DNA of 64,000 bases from PGYT01 sp963675055 (GCA_963675055.2 CAXXJE010000005.1:620001-684000); one strand, 5' to 3'. Shown: positions 47,170-57,152, counted from the stretch's first letter. Notes: a model not told the origin generated them from the sequence alone. Made by a program: numbers and translations.

Positions 47170-48265
47170 TCTGGCATTTCTTCATGAATAGTTTTAACGT
47201 GTTTGCAACAACCTGATCCATATTGTAGTACCGATATTCGGCAAGTCTGCCGCAAAAAACGACATGGGGCAGTTTGACAGCTTCTTTTTTATATAAGAGG
47301 AATTTCTTTCTATTTGATTCATTCGGAATAGGATAAAACGGTTCGCCACTGTCAGTAGGATATTCCCTGCTAATAGTCGTTCCCTTATTAGTTTGTCCTG
47401 AAAGACATTTATGTTCGACAACCCGCGTAAACTTAACCTCAGGATCAACGTAATTCACTTGTGCTGTTCTCTGAAAGTATTCCGTTTCAATGTACTCATA
47501 TTCGAAATTAATTGATCTGTAAGGCAACTTCCCGTATTTATAATCAAAAAAATAGTCAATCGGTCCGGTATAAATTAATTTCTCATATTTAATATTTTCG
47601 ACTACATTTTTGTAATCAGTCTCTAATATAATTTCAATGTTTTCATGACTCAACATTCTCTCAAGCATTTTCGTATATCCGTCTTTCGGCATAAACTGAT
47701 ATTTATCAGTAAAATACCGACGATCATCATTATATCTTACGGGTATTCTGCCACATACGGATGGACTTAATTCTTTTGGTTCGAGATTCCACTGTTTTTT
47801 TGTATAGTGTTTAAAAAATTTTTCGAATAAATCAAACCCAACTTGGCTAACAATTAAATCTTCGGAATTTTCAATCGGATATCTTTTTTCTTTAAGCGAA
47901 TTAAGATGATTTTTTACTTCCTCATCCTTTATAAATGACTTCCCGTAAAGCATATTAATAGTAATTCTGTTTATCGGCATAGGATATAGCTTACCTTTTA
48001 AATTTGCCAACACTTTATGTTCATAAGGTATCCAATCTGTATACTTGCTTAAGTATTCGAACACCTGTTTACTATTTGTATGAAAAATATGCGGTCCATA
48101 CCTGTGAACTAAAATTCCATGTTCATCATATTCATCATAGGCATTCCCGCCGATATGATTACGTTTCTCGATGACAATTACCTTTTTATTAAGCTTACTC
48201 GCTATCTGCTCTGCAAAAACCACTCCTGCGAATCCGGCACCAACTATTAAATAATCACACTTCAT
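47162..48265 (-). CDS. glf: UDP-galactopyranose mutase
   Basis: This 367-residue flavoenzyme converts UDP-galactopyranose to UDP-galactofuranose. The N-terminal FAD motif reads VGAGFAGVVFAEQIA. HRYGPHIFHTN, KQWNLEPKELSPSV and RIPVRYNDDRRYFTDKYQ are family signatures. Its presence shows that the cell makes galactofuranose. The ATGA overlap with the flippase gene and the 8-base overlap with GT2 place it within the polysaccharide operon. Confidence 0.95.
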   Translation of the reverse strand: MKCDYLIVGAGFAGVVFAEQIASKLNKKVIVIEKRNHIGGNAYDEYDEHGILVHRYGPHIFHTNSKQVFEYLSKYTDWIPYEHKVLANLKGKLYPMPINRITINMLYGKSFIKDEEVKNHLNSLKEKRYPIENSEDLIVSQVGFDLFEKFFKHYTKKQWNLEPKELSPSVCGRIPVRYNDDRRYFTDKYQFMPKDGYTKMLERMLSHENIEIILETDYKNVVENIKYEKLIYTGPIDYFFDYKYGKLPYRSINFEYEYIETEYFQRTAQVNYVDPEVKFTRVVEHKCLSGQTNKGTTISREYPTDSGEPFYPIPNESNRKKFLLYKKEAVKLPHVVFCGRLAEYRYYNMDQVVANTLKLFMKKCQNE

Positions 48266-49503
48266 AAAATTTCACTACGCCTTTGAACAACCCTATTAAA
48301 TACAAAAAATAATCCAATGAAAACAACAAGTTCGCTCAACAAAGTTGCAAACGCAGCTCCTACATATGAATATTGCGGTATCAATAATATATTTAGAAAG
48401 ATATTTACCAATGCACCTGAAATAATAGCAAGTGAATATAATTTCTGATATCCCCAAGCGGTTAAGGGATTGCCAAGAGAAACATTTACGGCAACCACAA
48501 GTATATTTATAGACAATAAGGACAATGGACCAACCGCCGACATATAGTCCATCCCGAAAACAAGTTTAATTATAAGCTTGCCTCCAAAAAATATTGCAAC
48601 TGCCGATGCAATACCAAATAACATAATTGAAAATACGTACCTGTTTAATACGTTCCAGAATTCTGATTCACCTGCTTCGAATATCCGGGATAATTTAGGA
48701 AGAAAACTTTTAAGTAATAATAAAATCGGCAATGTACCAAAAAGGAATATTCTATATGCGGCATTGTATATTCCCACCTCATATTCCGTTTTAATAAATC
48801 CAAGCATTATCATATCCATATTATAATATACTGCAATCGCAATTGCTGAAACAAATAAGGGATATGATTCGCGCATAATGTATTTAATAAATTCACATTC
48901 AAACAAAAAACGAAATTTTGATATACTAATGGATGCGTAAACAGTAAATACAAAACTTGTTAAAATACCTGATATAGTGAACACCCAAGCAGCGGCTGAA
49001 ACATCACTTATTTCCGTTACGAAAATCATATATCCTGTTAGAAGGAATATGCTCTTCAATATATTGGATAATGCAATTATTTCCATTCTCTCAATTGCCT
49101 GAAGTATAAATTCAGATGAAATTGCATGCATAAATAGCGAAAGCAGAATAATATTTAATACCTGTACGCTTTGTAAATCAGGAGAGACGAATGCAGTCAA
49201 CGGATATATTAAAATTACCAGAAATATTGATATAACGACCCGTAAAGTGATAATATTTGAAAAATATTTTGATAAACTCTTTCTATCATTCGACAAGTCC
49301 CTTACAGCAATAGTATCAGTGCCGAAGATTACTATATTTACCAGATAAGAGACCACCGCAACAGCGAAGCCTATCGTTCCGTATCCTTCCGGCATAATAA
49401 TTCTTGCCAGATATGCTGTCGATATAACACTAATTGCTTTGGAAACTAATTCCGAAGCAGCAAGGGATAAAAAATTCTTAACTAGAATTGTGGGAGTTTT
49501 CAC
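48262..49503 (-). CDS. Wzx-type oligosaccharide flippase
   Basis: This 413-residue membrane protein of the polysaccharide transport (MVF/RfbX) family has about twelve hydrophobic helices. The N-terminal motif SKAISVISTAYLARIIMPEGYG is characteristic of Wzx flippases, which move lipid-linked glycans across the inner membrane. The start is GTG at 49503, 18 bases after the EnvC-like gene. No Wzy polymerase was seen in the window. Confidence 0.87.
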   Translation of the reverse strand: MKTPTILVKNFLSLAASELVSKAISVISTAYLARIIMPEGYGTIGFAVAVVSYLVNIVIFGTDTIAVRDLSNDRKSLSKYFSNIITLRVVISIFLVILIYPLTAFVSPDLQSVQVLNIILLSLFMHAISSEFILQAIERMEIIALSNILKSIFLLTGYMIFVTEISDVSAAAWVFTISGILTSFVFTVYASISISKFRFLFECEFIKYIMRESYPLFVSAIAIAVYYNMDMIMLGFIKTEYEVGIYNAAYRIFLFGTLPILLLLKSFLPKLSRIFEAGESEFWNVLNRYVFSIMLFGIASAVAIFFGGKLIIKLVFGMDYMSAVGPLSLLSINILVVAVNVSLGNPLTAWGYQKLYSLAIISGALVNIFLNILLIPQYSYVGAAFATLLSELVVFIGLFFVFNRVVQRRSEIL

Positions 49504-49521
49504 GAATTTAGTATTTAGTTC

Positions 49522-50727
49522 TTATTTCCTAACCAGCCATATCTTGGGATCCTGGTAGTTGCGTTCGCTCCAGACTTCAAAATGTATAATGGATCCTTCG
49601 AGTGTTTGGTTTACTTTTCCTATAACGTCACCGGCATTAACTTTCCGGTTTTCGGAAACCTGGATATCTGAGATATGTCCGTACACTGTTCTATACTTAC
49701 CCTTATGCGTAACAATTACAACGCTTCCGTAACCGGGCAGCCATTCAATGGCTGAAATAACCCCTTCGGCAACACACCGAACGGATTCATCCCGCCGTGT
49801 TTCAATGTCAATACCGTAATTTAACGTAACAGTATTTAGTTTCCTGTTTTTATTCTCACCGAATGATCGCACGATTTTTCCCTGTCTCACAGGCCAGCTC
49901 AACTTTCCTTTCAGATCATTAAAATCGGCAAACTGATCATAATTAAACTCACGTACAGGCAATTTATCATTACCCTTCAGCCTCTCTTCCCTTCTTCTTC
50001 TCTCTCTCTCTCTTTCTTCCTCCTCGAGCTTCACAATGAGGTTTTTAATAATTATTTCCGATTTGCGTTTTTCATCGATTTCCACTTCAATATTATGTTC
50101 ATTTCTACTGAGAGTAGCGAGAAGCCTCTGCTTTTCTTTTTTGTTCGTCGACAAGTTCTCCTGTCTATTCTGCTTTTCAGCAATTAAACCGTGCAGATAA
50201 GCTGCATCCTGTTTTAATTTATTCTGCATCCTGCTTTGTTCAGCTTTCACTTCATTTAATTCTGCACCAAGATTTACACTACGTTCTGATATTAGATTAA
50301 AATATTTATACCTCATTACGGCCTGGTTAAACGAGCCAGAACTAAAGACTATCTTATATTTTGAATCCTTTGAGTACATAAATAGCCAGCGGATATAGTC
50401 CGCATATTTACTCTTAAGATCAGTGATTTTTCTATCAATTACTTTAATGCTGTCATCCAGTCCGGCAATTTCATTAGACTTCAGCCTTTCCTGCTGAATT
50501 AAATTATTTACCGCCTTGTTTAGCAGGAGGTTTTCCTTATCATATTTTTCAAGAAGTTTCCTCGATGATGCTGTCTGTGATTTAATGTCTTTTAATTCTT
50601 TCTGCAAGTCACTAATCATTCCGTGAAGTTGATTGAGCTCCTCACTTTTTTCCTGAATTGCAGGAGTGGTCTGAGAGAATGTAATTGAGGCTATCAACAT
50701 AATAAATATTGTAGTATACTTTACCAT
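49522..50727 (-). CDS. EnvC-like murein hydrolase activator (degenerate M23 domain)
   Basis: This 401-residue protein has a signal peptide, a long coiled-coil (about residues 25-235, with a highly charged Glu/Arg run near 230-250) and a C-terminal M23/LytM domain. The domain reads NYGIDIE where active enzymes have H-x3-D, and IIHFEV where they have HLHFE, so catalytic metal ligands are missing. That is the EnvC state: it activates an amidase during cell division. It overlaps the DUF4292 gene by 7 bases. Confidence 0.87.
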   Translation of the reverse strand: MVKYTTIFIMLIASITFSQTTPAIQEKSEELNQLHGMISDLQKELKDIKSQTASSRKLLEKYDKENLLLNKAVNNLIQQERLKSNEIAGLDDSIKVIDRKITDLKSKYADYIRWLFMYSKDSKYKIVFSSGSFNQAVMRYKYFNLISERSVNLGAELNEVKAEQSRMQNKLKQDAAYLHGLIAEKQNRQENLSTNKKEKQRLLATLSRNEHNIEVEIDEKRKSEIIIKNLIVKLEEEERERERRRREERLKGNDKLPVREFNYDQFADFNDLKGKLSWPVRQGKIVRSFGENKNRKLNTVTLNYGIDIETRRDESVRCVAEGVISAIEWLPGYGSVVIVTHKGKYRTVYGHISDIQVSENRKVNAGDVIGKVNQTLEGSIIHFEVWSERNYQDPKIWLVRK

Positions 50728-51509
50728 CGCACGATTTTCACATCCCTGGGAAGGTCGAGCCTTAGATTATTCAGTTCCTTATTAATTCTTATTTTCCTGT
50801 AATCAAGCACGAGCTTCTGATTGTTTTTGAAATATTTCACATAAGTTTTATAAGGAATCGGAACGCCGTCGAACAATTCGATCTCTTTATATTCACTTTC
50901 TATAATTTTATTATCATCCAAATCGTCCAGTCGGTATTTGAGAAGCGCCAGATTATCATTTTCAATAAGGAAGGTGCTTCTGGTTTTGCTGGAATTATTA
51001 TCATAGGACAGCACAAAGTTATCATCATTCTGATAGTAGTTATCAGGCTCTTCAAGCAATTTATCAGTTAGATTGATCGAACCTGAGAATGCGTCAATTA
51101 AGTCGTCAAACGACAGGTCCATTTTGAATATTTCATTCAGAACATTCGCATCAGTACTCCCTTTGTACAAAGTGTTCTTCATGACATCATAAAATTCAAA
51201 GTTATTCTTAGACACCAACCCATGAGCAAGATCGATTCCGAACGGACCGTATATCGATATCTTAATCGAATCAGGTTTTTTCATCAATACTTCAAAGCTC
51301 GCTGTCCCGCTGAATTTGGGACTCTCAACATTGATAACACCATTACCAGAGAAAGTTTTCACTTTCCGTCTGTTTCCTTCGATCTTTTTAATGAGTCTTT
51401 CAGGCGGAATTATTCTTTCCTTTTCCGAGGGCACCGCCGGAGCGCAATACTGCAGTAGAGATGGCAGAAGTATTACAGCAGCTATAAATAAAATTCTTCT
51501 CAATTTCAC
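50721..51509 (-). CDS. DUF4292 envelope lipoprotein
   Basis: This 262-residue protein has a hydrophobic signal ending LLQYCAP, so a Cys22 lipidation is possible although the lipobox is imperfect. The mature part is a LolA/LolB-like beta fold, with ISIYGPFGIDLAHGLVSKNNF and a C-terminal RLDLPRDVKI. In Bacteroidota this family is usually encoded next to a TPR lipoprotein and an EnvC-like protein, exactly as here. It starts at GTG in a GTGA overlap with the TPR gene. It probably works in lipoprotein handling or outer-membrane maintenance. Confidence 0.8.
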   Translation of the reverse strand: MKLRRILFIAAVILLPSLLQYCAPAVPSEKERIIPPERLIKKIEGNRRKVKTFSGNGVINVESPKFSGTASFEVLMKKPDSIKISIYGPFGIDLAHGLVSKNNFEFYDVMKNTLYKGSTDANVLNEIFKMDLSFDDLIDAFSGSINLTDKLLEEPDNYYQNDDNFVLSYDNNSSKTRSTFLIENDNLALLKYRLDDLDDNKIIESEYKEIELFDGVPIPYKTYVKYFKNNQKLVLDYRKIRINKELNNLRLDLPRDVKIVRW

Positions 51510-53314
51510 AATGTTTCCTGTGCTAGTTTTTGCTTAACTTCTTCAAGCGAACCATCAAGGTCAAGTGCCTTCTTCCAAAGCTCAATGGCTTTTTCTTTAT
51601 TACCGAGTTTGAAATATACATCTGCAAGATGATCTACAAGAGTTGCATTGTCTTTTTCTTTTTCAACCGCCTTCCCAATAAACTCAAGTGCCAGCTTATA
51701 CTGACCAAGTTTATAGTATATCCAGCCTATTGTATCCATATAAGAAGAACTTTCCGGATCTTCAGCAATAGACTTCTTAGACATCTCCAGCGCCCGCTCA
51801 AGCTGTAAGTCTCTTTCAGATAAAGAGTATGCAAAATTGTTCAGTACGAGTGCATCTGTCGAATCGATTCGCAAAGCTGCTTCATAAATACTGTCGCTCT
51901 TTGTAAATTCCTCGAGCGAATCGTAAATTAATCCGAGCGTACCCATAATCTGAACATTTTCAGAATCTAAGTTTAAGGCCGCTTCAAGGTAAGTAATAGC
52001 TTCCCGCTTCTTATCCAACTGGTTGAGAGTAAACCCGTACGCATGAAGCGCAGTAAGGTCGGTCGGATTAAGCTCCACAGCCTTCCTTAATAGTAAAGCA
52101 GCCTGTTCATGGTCTTCTTCCTGCGAGAGCGAAAGTCCGAGAACAATGTTTATAACAAAGTCATCAGGGAATTTTTTTACCGCACCAGACATGATTTCAA
52201 TTATATCATCGTAGCGTTGGGAATCAAACAAAAGAACGGCCAGACGCTGGGCCAACTGTGAATTCCACTCGGCACTGTCATAAGCAACTTTGAAATATTC
52301 AACTGCGAGTGAATCCTTGTTCTCCCTGATGGCAAGTTCGCCTTCGAATGCTTTCACCTGCCAGTTAGTCGAATCTTTTTCGATACCTGATAAAATATTT
52401 CTTGTAATACCGGTAAGCGATGAATCCCTGTCGCTTTCAGCCATAAATGCTGTGGCTATTCTAATCTTAGCTTCATACGGGACACGTTTATCATCGATTA
52501 ATTTGAGGTATTCCTTTGCACCTTCATCCCATTTTTTCAACTCAATCAATGATTTTCCTTTGTACTCAATGAGTGAGATGTCATTCGGGAAAAGTGTAAG
52601 TGCATCGTCGATATAATCCAGAGCGGCTTCATATTTCCCATTTTTAATATAGGATTCGATTAGAAGCTTCTGCAATTTCAAATTCGAGGGATCAAGTTCC
52701 AGTAATTCTTCAACGGTTCCAATTGTATTATCAACGTTCCCGAGTCGTTCATTTAATTCAGCAATCTTAAGCAGAACATTCCATTCGGGACCGAGTTTGG
52801 ATATCATTTCATTATAAATTTCCAACGCTTTCATTGGTTTGTCGGATTCGTAAATCTGACCAAGGTAGTAGTAAGCCTGATACTTAGTTGAATCAATTTC
52901 AATAATTTTATTGTACACTGCAGCAGCAGAGTCTCCCTGATGCGCAGACGAATAAATGCCTCCAAGCATCATAAGGTAATCGGTATTTAATTTATCCAGT
53001 TTAACGGATTTTTGGGAATGTTCAAGGGCTTTAGGCAATTTACCCAGTCTGAAGTAACTTTTTGCGAGAGCATTATGTATACCGCCGGACTCTTCAAAAG
53101 AGAGCGCTTCCTGATACTCCAAAATCGCTTCCGCATAGTTCCCTTTTAAGTCCAGCACACTTCCGCGAATAAACGCATCTTTGGCACGTTTATCAGCATT
53201 CAAAGAGTCTGAATAATTATTTGTATTAATATTGGATTTCTGAACGGTTTTAACACCCGAGGAACATCCGAAAACCGTTAGAACGGTTAATATATTTATT
53301 ATTATTCGTTTCAT
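51506..53314 (-). CDS. Tetratricopeptide-repeat lipoprotein
   Basis: This 602-residue protein has a lipobox VFGC with Cys17. From about residue 48 to the end it is built of roughly fourteen TPR-type helical pairs; clear units carry A-x3-Y/F-x2-A-L and a closing Pro. Such scaffolds hold envelope complexes together. It is the first gene of the nine-gene run ending at 43273. Confidence 0.87.
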   Translation of the reverse strand: MKRIIINILTVLTVFGCSSGVKTVQKSNINTNNYSDSLNADKRAKDAFIRGSVLDLKGNYAEAILEYQEALSFEESGGIHNALAKSYFRLGKLPKALEHSQKSVKLDKLNTDYLMMLGGIYSSAHQGDSAAAVYNKIIEIDSTKYQAYYYLGQIYESDKPMKALEIYNEMISKLGPEWNVLLKIAELNERLGNVDNTIGTVEELLELDPSNLKLQKLLIESYIKNGKYEAALDYIDDALTLFPNDISLIEYKGKSLIELKKWDEGAKEYLKLIDDKRVPYEAKIRIATAFMAESDRDSSLTGITRNILSGIEKDSTNWQVKAFEGELAIRENKDSLAVEYFKVAYDSAEWNSQLAQRLAVLLFDSQRYDDIIEIMSGAVKKFPDDFVINIVLGLSLSQEEDHEQAALLLRKAVELNPTDLTALHAYGFTLNQLDKKREAITYLEAALNLDSENVQIMGTLGLIYDSLEEFTKSDSIYEAALRIDSTDALVLNNFAYSLSERDLQLERALEMSKKSIAEDPESSSYMDTIGWIYYKLGQYKLALEFIGKAVEKEKDNATLVDHLADVYFKLGNKEKAIELWKKALDLDGSLEEVKQKLAQETL

Positions 53315-53427
53315 ATTTCGATTAAATATAAAGGTTAAAAAATATTATTAAGTGTAATGAATAACAAGGGCAATTATTGAATTAAAGTTCCACATTATCT
53401 AGCTTTCTATTTCAAATTCAGGACAAT

Positions 53428-54327
53428 ATGCAGACTTACGATTTAGCAATAGCCTATAAATGGATTTACGACAGGGAGTTAACCGAATTAATAGAGAAAA
53501 TGTTCCTGGAAAACGAATTATCAACATATATAATCGGTGAGTTTAATTATACGGAAGTCGCAAATGCATTACGAAACCAGGAACTGAGTTTCCGTGCCGT
53601 CCTGGACCGTGCTTCCGATGAGGATGAGAACTTTGCGGATCTGGCGAGGTTATTTACCGAATCTAATACTTATGTTATAAACAATTATGAAAAGACTGAA
53701 AACGCTATTGACAAGTATAAAATGCACAACATCCTGGACCAGGAAAACTTCCCTTTACCCTATACATATTTTATTCCGCCATTTGATAAGAATGAGGAAG
53801 TTGTAATTCCGGAAGAAGTTTTTGAAAAGCTGGGATGTCCCTATGTTATCAAACCATCTTATTATTCAGGAGGTGGAGACGGTGTGATTATAGACGCCTG
53901 TGGATCTGAACTAATTCGTACAGCACGTAATCAGAATCCTGATGATTATTATCTTCTCCAAAAAAGAGTTTACCCAAAAGTATACAACGGCCGTCGGGTA
54001 TGGATACGATCATACTGGTTTTTCGATGAGGTATTTATCGTATGGTGGGATGATCAAACGCATATTTATTCCGAATTGAACTATAGCGATTTCCAAATTT
54101 TGGATCTGAATAGAGTTGTTGAGTTTACCACCGGAATAGCTGAATTATCCGGCATGGATTATTTTTCCTCCGAGTTCACAATCGATCAGAACGAAGAGTT
54201 ATTCATAATAGACTATGTAAATGATCAGTGTGATATGAGAATGAAGCCGGAACATTTTGACGGAGTTCCAAAAATCGTGGTGGAAAAATTCATTCGGAAT
54301 ATGATAAACAAGGTAAGAACCCTCTAA
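53428..54327 (+). CDS. ATP-grasp domain protein
   Basis: This 299-residue carboxylate-amine ligase-type protein has an N-terminal domain (about 1-85), a helix-rich linker, then the ATP-grasp fold. Visible features are CPYVIKPSYYSGGGDGV (glycine-rich phosphate loop), YLLQKRVYP (adenine-binding side) and a C-terminal metal site DYVNDQCDMRM. It resembles RimK/glutathione-synthetase-like enzymes that join a carboxylate to an amine or thiol. Substrates are unknown, and no partner gene is adjacent. It overlaps the convergent rsgA end by four bases. Confidence 0.8.
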   Translation: MQTYDLAIAYKWIYDRELTELIEKMFLENELSTYIIGEFNYTEVANALRNQELSFRAVLDRASDEDENFADLARLFTESNTYVINNYEKTENAIDKYKMHNILDQENFPLPYTYFIPPFDKNEEVVIPEEVFEKLGCPYVIKPSYYSGGGDGVIIDACGSELIRTARNQNPDDYYLLQKRVYPKVYNGRRVWIRSYWFFDEVFIVWWDDQTHIYSELNYSDFQILDLNRVVEFTTGIAELSGMDYFSSEFTIDQNEELFIIDYVNDQCDMRMKPEHFDGVPKIVVEKFIRNMINKVRTL

Positions 54328-55232
54328 AAGTTCATATCGTCTTCAACTGTATCCAGAAGATTCAAGTAACTCTCATATCGCTCAATTGATATTTCTTCGT
54401 TCTCAACAGCTTCTATTACTGCACATCGGGGTTCATGGCGATGTGTACATGTATTAAACCGGCATTGGTGAATGTAGTTCTCGAATTCGATAAAATAGTG
54501 TCCAACATCTTCCTTTTTAATTCCATACGGATCTATTTCTCTTATACCGGGAGTATCAATTACGAATGTATCGTCGTCAACCTCGTTTTGAACAGCAGTC
54601 ACCGTCGTGTGCTTTCCTTTACCTGATGCTTTACTGATTTCTCCGGTTTTTAAATCCAGTTTGGGATACATCACATTTAACAGACTTGATTTACCAACAC
54701 CGGAAGCACCCCAGAAAACATTTACGGATCCTTTTAGATCCTCCTTCAATTTTTGGATTCCTACATTTGAAGGTACACATGTAAGATACACATCATACCC
54801 AATCGAGCTGTAAAGTTCCTGCCAGAAATCAATATCTGGTAGCTCAAGATCAACTTTGTTTATTACAATTATGGGATGTACCTGAGAACTCTCAGCAATA
54901 ACAAGTATTCTGTCGAGAAGCTTGTTATTAAACAAAGGATTGAATGTGCTTGTAACAACTATAATATTATCGATATTCGAAGCTATTATCTGTTCAAGTC
55001 GTTCACCACGGTAAGATGCGCCTTTTATTTTAGGAGCTTTGCGGGATATGTGATTTTTTCTCGGGTGGATGGCACCGATTGTACCGGTTCCGTCGTCGTT
55101 CATTTCAATATCAACAAAATCACCAACAACAGCAAGATCCAGAATGAACTGCTTATCTTTCTTTAACTCATATTGCTTTTTAAATTTCCCGCGCAGGTTA
55201 CAACGTATAGATTTACTGCCAGTAGTTTTCAC
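54324..55232 (-). CDS. rsgA: Ribosome small-subunit-dependent GTPase A
   Basis: This 302-residue circularly permuted GTPase assists late 30S assembly. It has an N-terminal OB fold, then G4 (VINKVDLE), then G1 (WGASGVGKSSLLN) and G3 (DTPGIRE). The C-terminal zinc finger is CRFNTCTHRHEPRC. The start codon is GTG at 55232. It stands alone, downstream of a terminator hairpin. Confidence 0.95.
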   Translation of the reverse strand: MKTTGSKSIRCNLRGKFKKQYELKKDKQFILDLAVVGDFVDIEMNDDGTGTIGAIHPRKNHISRKAPKIKGASYRGERLEQIIASNIDNIIVVTSTFNPLFNNKLLDRILVIAESSQVHPIIVINKVDLELPDIDFWQELYSSIGYDVYLTCVPSNVGIQKLKEDLKGSVNVFWGASGVGKSSLLNVMYPKLDLKTGEISKASGKGKHTTVTAVQNEVDDDTFVIDTPGIREIDPYGIKKEDVGHYFIEFENYIHQCRFNTCTHRHEPRCAVIEAVENEEISIERYESYLNLLDTVEDDMNF

Positions 55233-55290
55233 ATAATAGTCTTTACTTTCTATTCTAATTACCTGCGCTTTAATTTCGGTTCTCCATATA

Positions 55291-55332
55291 TGAAAAAAGC
55301 ATCTTATTAAATACTAAAATAAGACGCTTTTT
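55291..55332 (-). terminator. Hairpin terminator between the FadL-like gene and rsgA
   Basis: AAGCATCTTATT (55297-55308) pairs with AATAAGACGCTT (55318-55329) with one A-C mismatch; on the minus strand a GCTTTTTT tract follows. A T-tract also follows on the plus strand. It lies about 40 bases past the stop of the 55369-56802 gene. Confidence 0.7.
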
Positions 55333-55368
55333 CCTCCCGAACAACCGAGAATGAGCCAAAATTTTAAT

Positions 55369-56802
55369 CTAGATTCCGTAACTCAGAGACAGAACAACAT
55401 TATTTCTTGCAATTTCCTGATTGGTCCGCGATACATCAACACCATAGTTATCTCCATAAGTCTGCCACCAGCCGTGAACGTAGGCCAAATCGATAGCGAG
55501 TACTTTACTTGCAACAAAACCTACACCTAGTGTAAGATACTTCTTGTCGAATTCCGACGGATCATTTTTATAAGCAGAAGGTGAATAAATAAATCCGGCC
55601 CTTAAGGTTACTTCAGGATAAGGCAGTTCGTATGCAGCTCCAACGCTGTAATCAAGAACAGTTCTGAAGTTTTCTTTGATCAGTCTGTTGTTGTCACTGC
55701 GATGTGAGATAGTTAATCCTTCGCTGAATTCCATCTGGGTATAGTCAACAAGTTTAGCCTGGCCTGCAAGAGTTAGGCCGGCAATACTGTAAGAGTATCC
55801 GCCGGCTAACTCAAAGGGTGTTTTTATGTCATATTCTATTTCACTTACATACGGCTCAATCGAATAACTGATATCCGCAAAATCGCTATACGCTTCCACA
55901 ATGTAGTCTTCAGTAATCGTATATTGCGTCGGAAGCTTAATAACAGCTGAGAACTTACTGCTTCTATCAAAGTTATATACTAGTCCGAATTTCATATCCC
56001 AGCCGCTGAGATCCCAATCTATCTGTTCTGAAAAATGGAAAGTTTGAAAATCAGTCGAGAGATAGTCAGGTGAAGTTGGTTGTGAATATCTATCGTGGGT
56101 ATCATCTTCATAATAATCCCTTTCTCTCGTGAAGCTACCGGAATAAATATTTAAAGCTGCACCAACAAATAAATCCCTGGCAATTTCAACAGCACCGGAA
56201 AGGTTCCAATTATCAATTCCCCCCTTATCAATAATAGTCCCCGACTGATTAAGATTTCCGTTTATTATAGTTTCATCGTAAAGCCATTGATCGCCATCGA
56301 ATATTGGGTAGCTTAAATTCAGGTCATAAGCAATATCATCGTTTACGGATGTCAGATCCTGGATCATTGATGTGTTGCTGCCATTGAAACCGTCGAACTT
56401 AACTATGTTGTTGAAGTCTTTCATTTTCGAATAACCAAGTGCAAATACCATACTCCCCTTAAGAGTTGGAAGAGCAACAGCAATTCCAAATTGAGATAAA
56501 TGGTTTGAGGAGTTAGAAAAATTACTTTGACTGTTCTGGAAAGTCACATCATTGTCAAAGTTGTTATAAAAGAATCCGCCTGAAATAACTGACTTTTCAG
56601 CTAGTGCGAATACAGCCGGATTAAAAACGCCTGAACTGAAAGAGCCGTCGAAAGAAATATTTGTGTTGCCCATACCGAGATTTCTGGCATCACTAAGGAC
56701 ATCCGGTTCCGAGAGTCTTAATGCATCATTCGGATTTTGCGCCAGCAGGGATCCTGTTCCCAAAATTGAAATCATTATGAATAATTTAACTGCCTGTTTC
56801 AT
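55369..56802 (-). CDS. FadL/PorV-type outer-membrane beta-barrel protein
   Basis: This 477-residue protein has a signal peptide (about 1-21). An N-terminal motif SDARNLGMGNTNISF ... GVFNPAVFAL corresponds to the LGMGGA...xNPAxLA signature of FadL/OmpP1 and PorV/PorQ proteins, and many amphipathic strands follow to the end. FadL types import hydrophobic molecules; PorV types are type IX components. Length favours OmpP1/FadL, but the assignment stays open. It is the last gene of an operon with two lipoproteins. Confidence 0.75.
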   Translation of the reverse strand: MKQAVKLFIMISILGTGSLLAQNPNDALRLSEPDVLSDARNLGMGNTNISFDGSFSSGVFNPAVFALAEKSVISGGFFYNNFDNDVTFQNSQSNFSNSSNHLSQFGIAVALPTLKGSMVFALGYSKMKDFNNIVKFDGFNGSNTSMIQDLTSVNDDIAYDLNLSYPIFDGDQWLYDETIINGNLNQSGTIIDKGGIDNWNLSGAVEIARDLFVGAALNIYSGSFTRERDYYEDDTHDRYSQPTSPDYLSTDFQTFHFSEQIDWDLSGWDMKFGLVYNFDRSSKFSAVIKLPTQYTITEDYIVEAYSDFADISYSIEPYVSEIEYDIKTPFELAGGYSYSIAGLTLAGQAKLVDYTQMEFSEGLTISHRSDNNRLIKENFRTVLDYSVGAAYELPYPEVTLRAGFIYSPSAYKNDPSEFDKKYLTLGVGFVASKVLAIDLAYVHGWWQTYGDNYGVDVSRTNQEIARNNVVLSLSYGI

Positions 56803-56817
56803 CTTGTTCTCCCTGAT

Positions 56818-57147
56818 TTATAGAGTTCTGTTACCGTTTCCTGACCTGTTTCGTTCATTACTGTTTTGTCGCGGCCTCTCCCGGGTATTCTTATTTTCGC
56901 TACTATTTCTATATTTTTTCTGTGTTTCCGTTTTATTTGTATTTCCCGGATTCGGTACTGGATTATTTGGCGGTACCGGTCCCGGCTGTGGTGGATGCGG
57001 CGGCGGTACCGGATGCGGACATCCCGGACCAGGATCTTTCGGTTGTTCAATTACATAATGATAATGTCGTACTACTCTGTGACCGGTACAAGCTGAAAAA
57101 ATAAATGAAATCATTAATACTATGAAAATTCCCCCACGAAGTTTCAT
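56818..57147 (-). CDS. Proline-rich lipoprotein (109 aa)
   Basis: Lipobox FSAC gives a lipidated Cys20. A short basic/His patch (HRVVRHYHY) is followed by a Pro-rich segment (PGPGCPHPVPPPHPPQPGP) of about 35 residues, then a low-complexity Asn/Arg/Lys/Glu tail. AGGAGG precedes the ATG by 8 bases and overlaps the end of the upstream gene. No domain is recognisable; a spacer or cell-wall-spanning role is conceivable. Confidence 0.65.
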   Translation of the reverse strand: MKLRGGIFIVLMISFIFSACTGHRVVRHYHYVIEQPKDPGPGCPHPVPPPHPPQPGPVPPNNPVPNPGNTNKTETQKKYRNSSENKNTRERPRQNSNERNRSGNGNRTL

Positions 57148-57152
57148 TTGGA

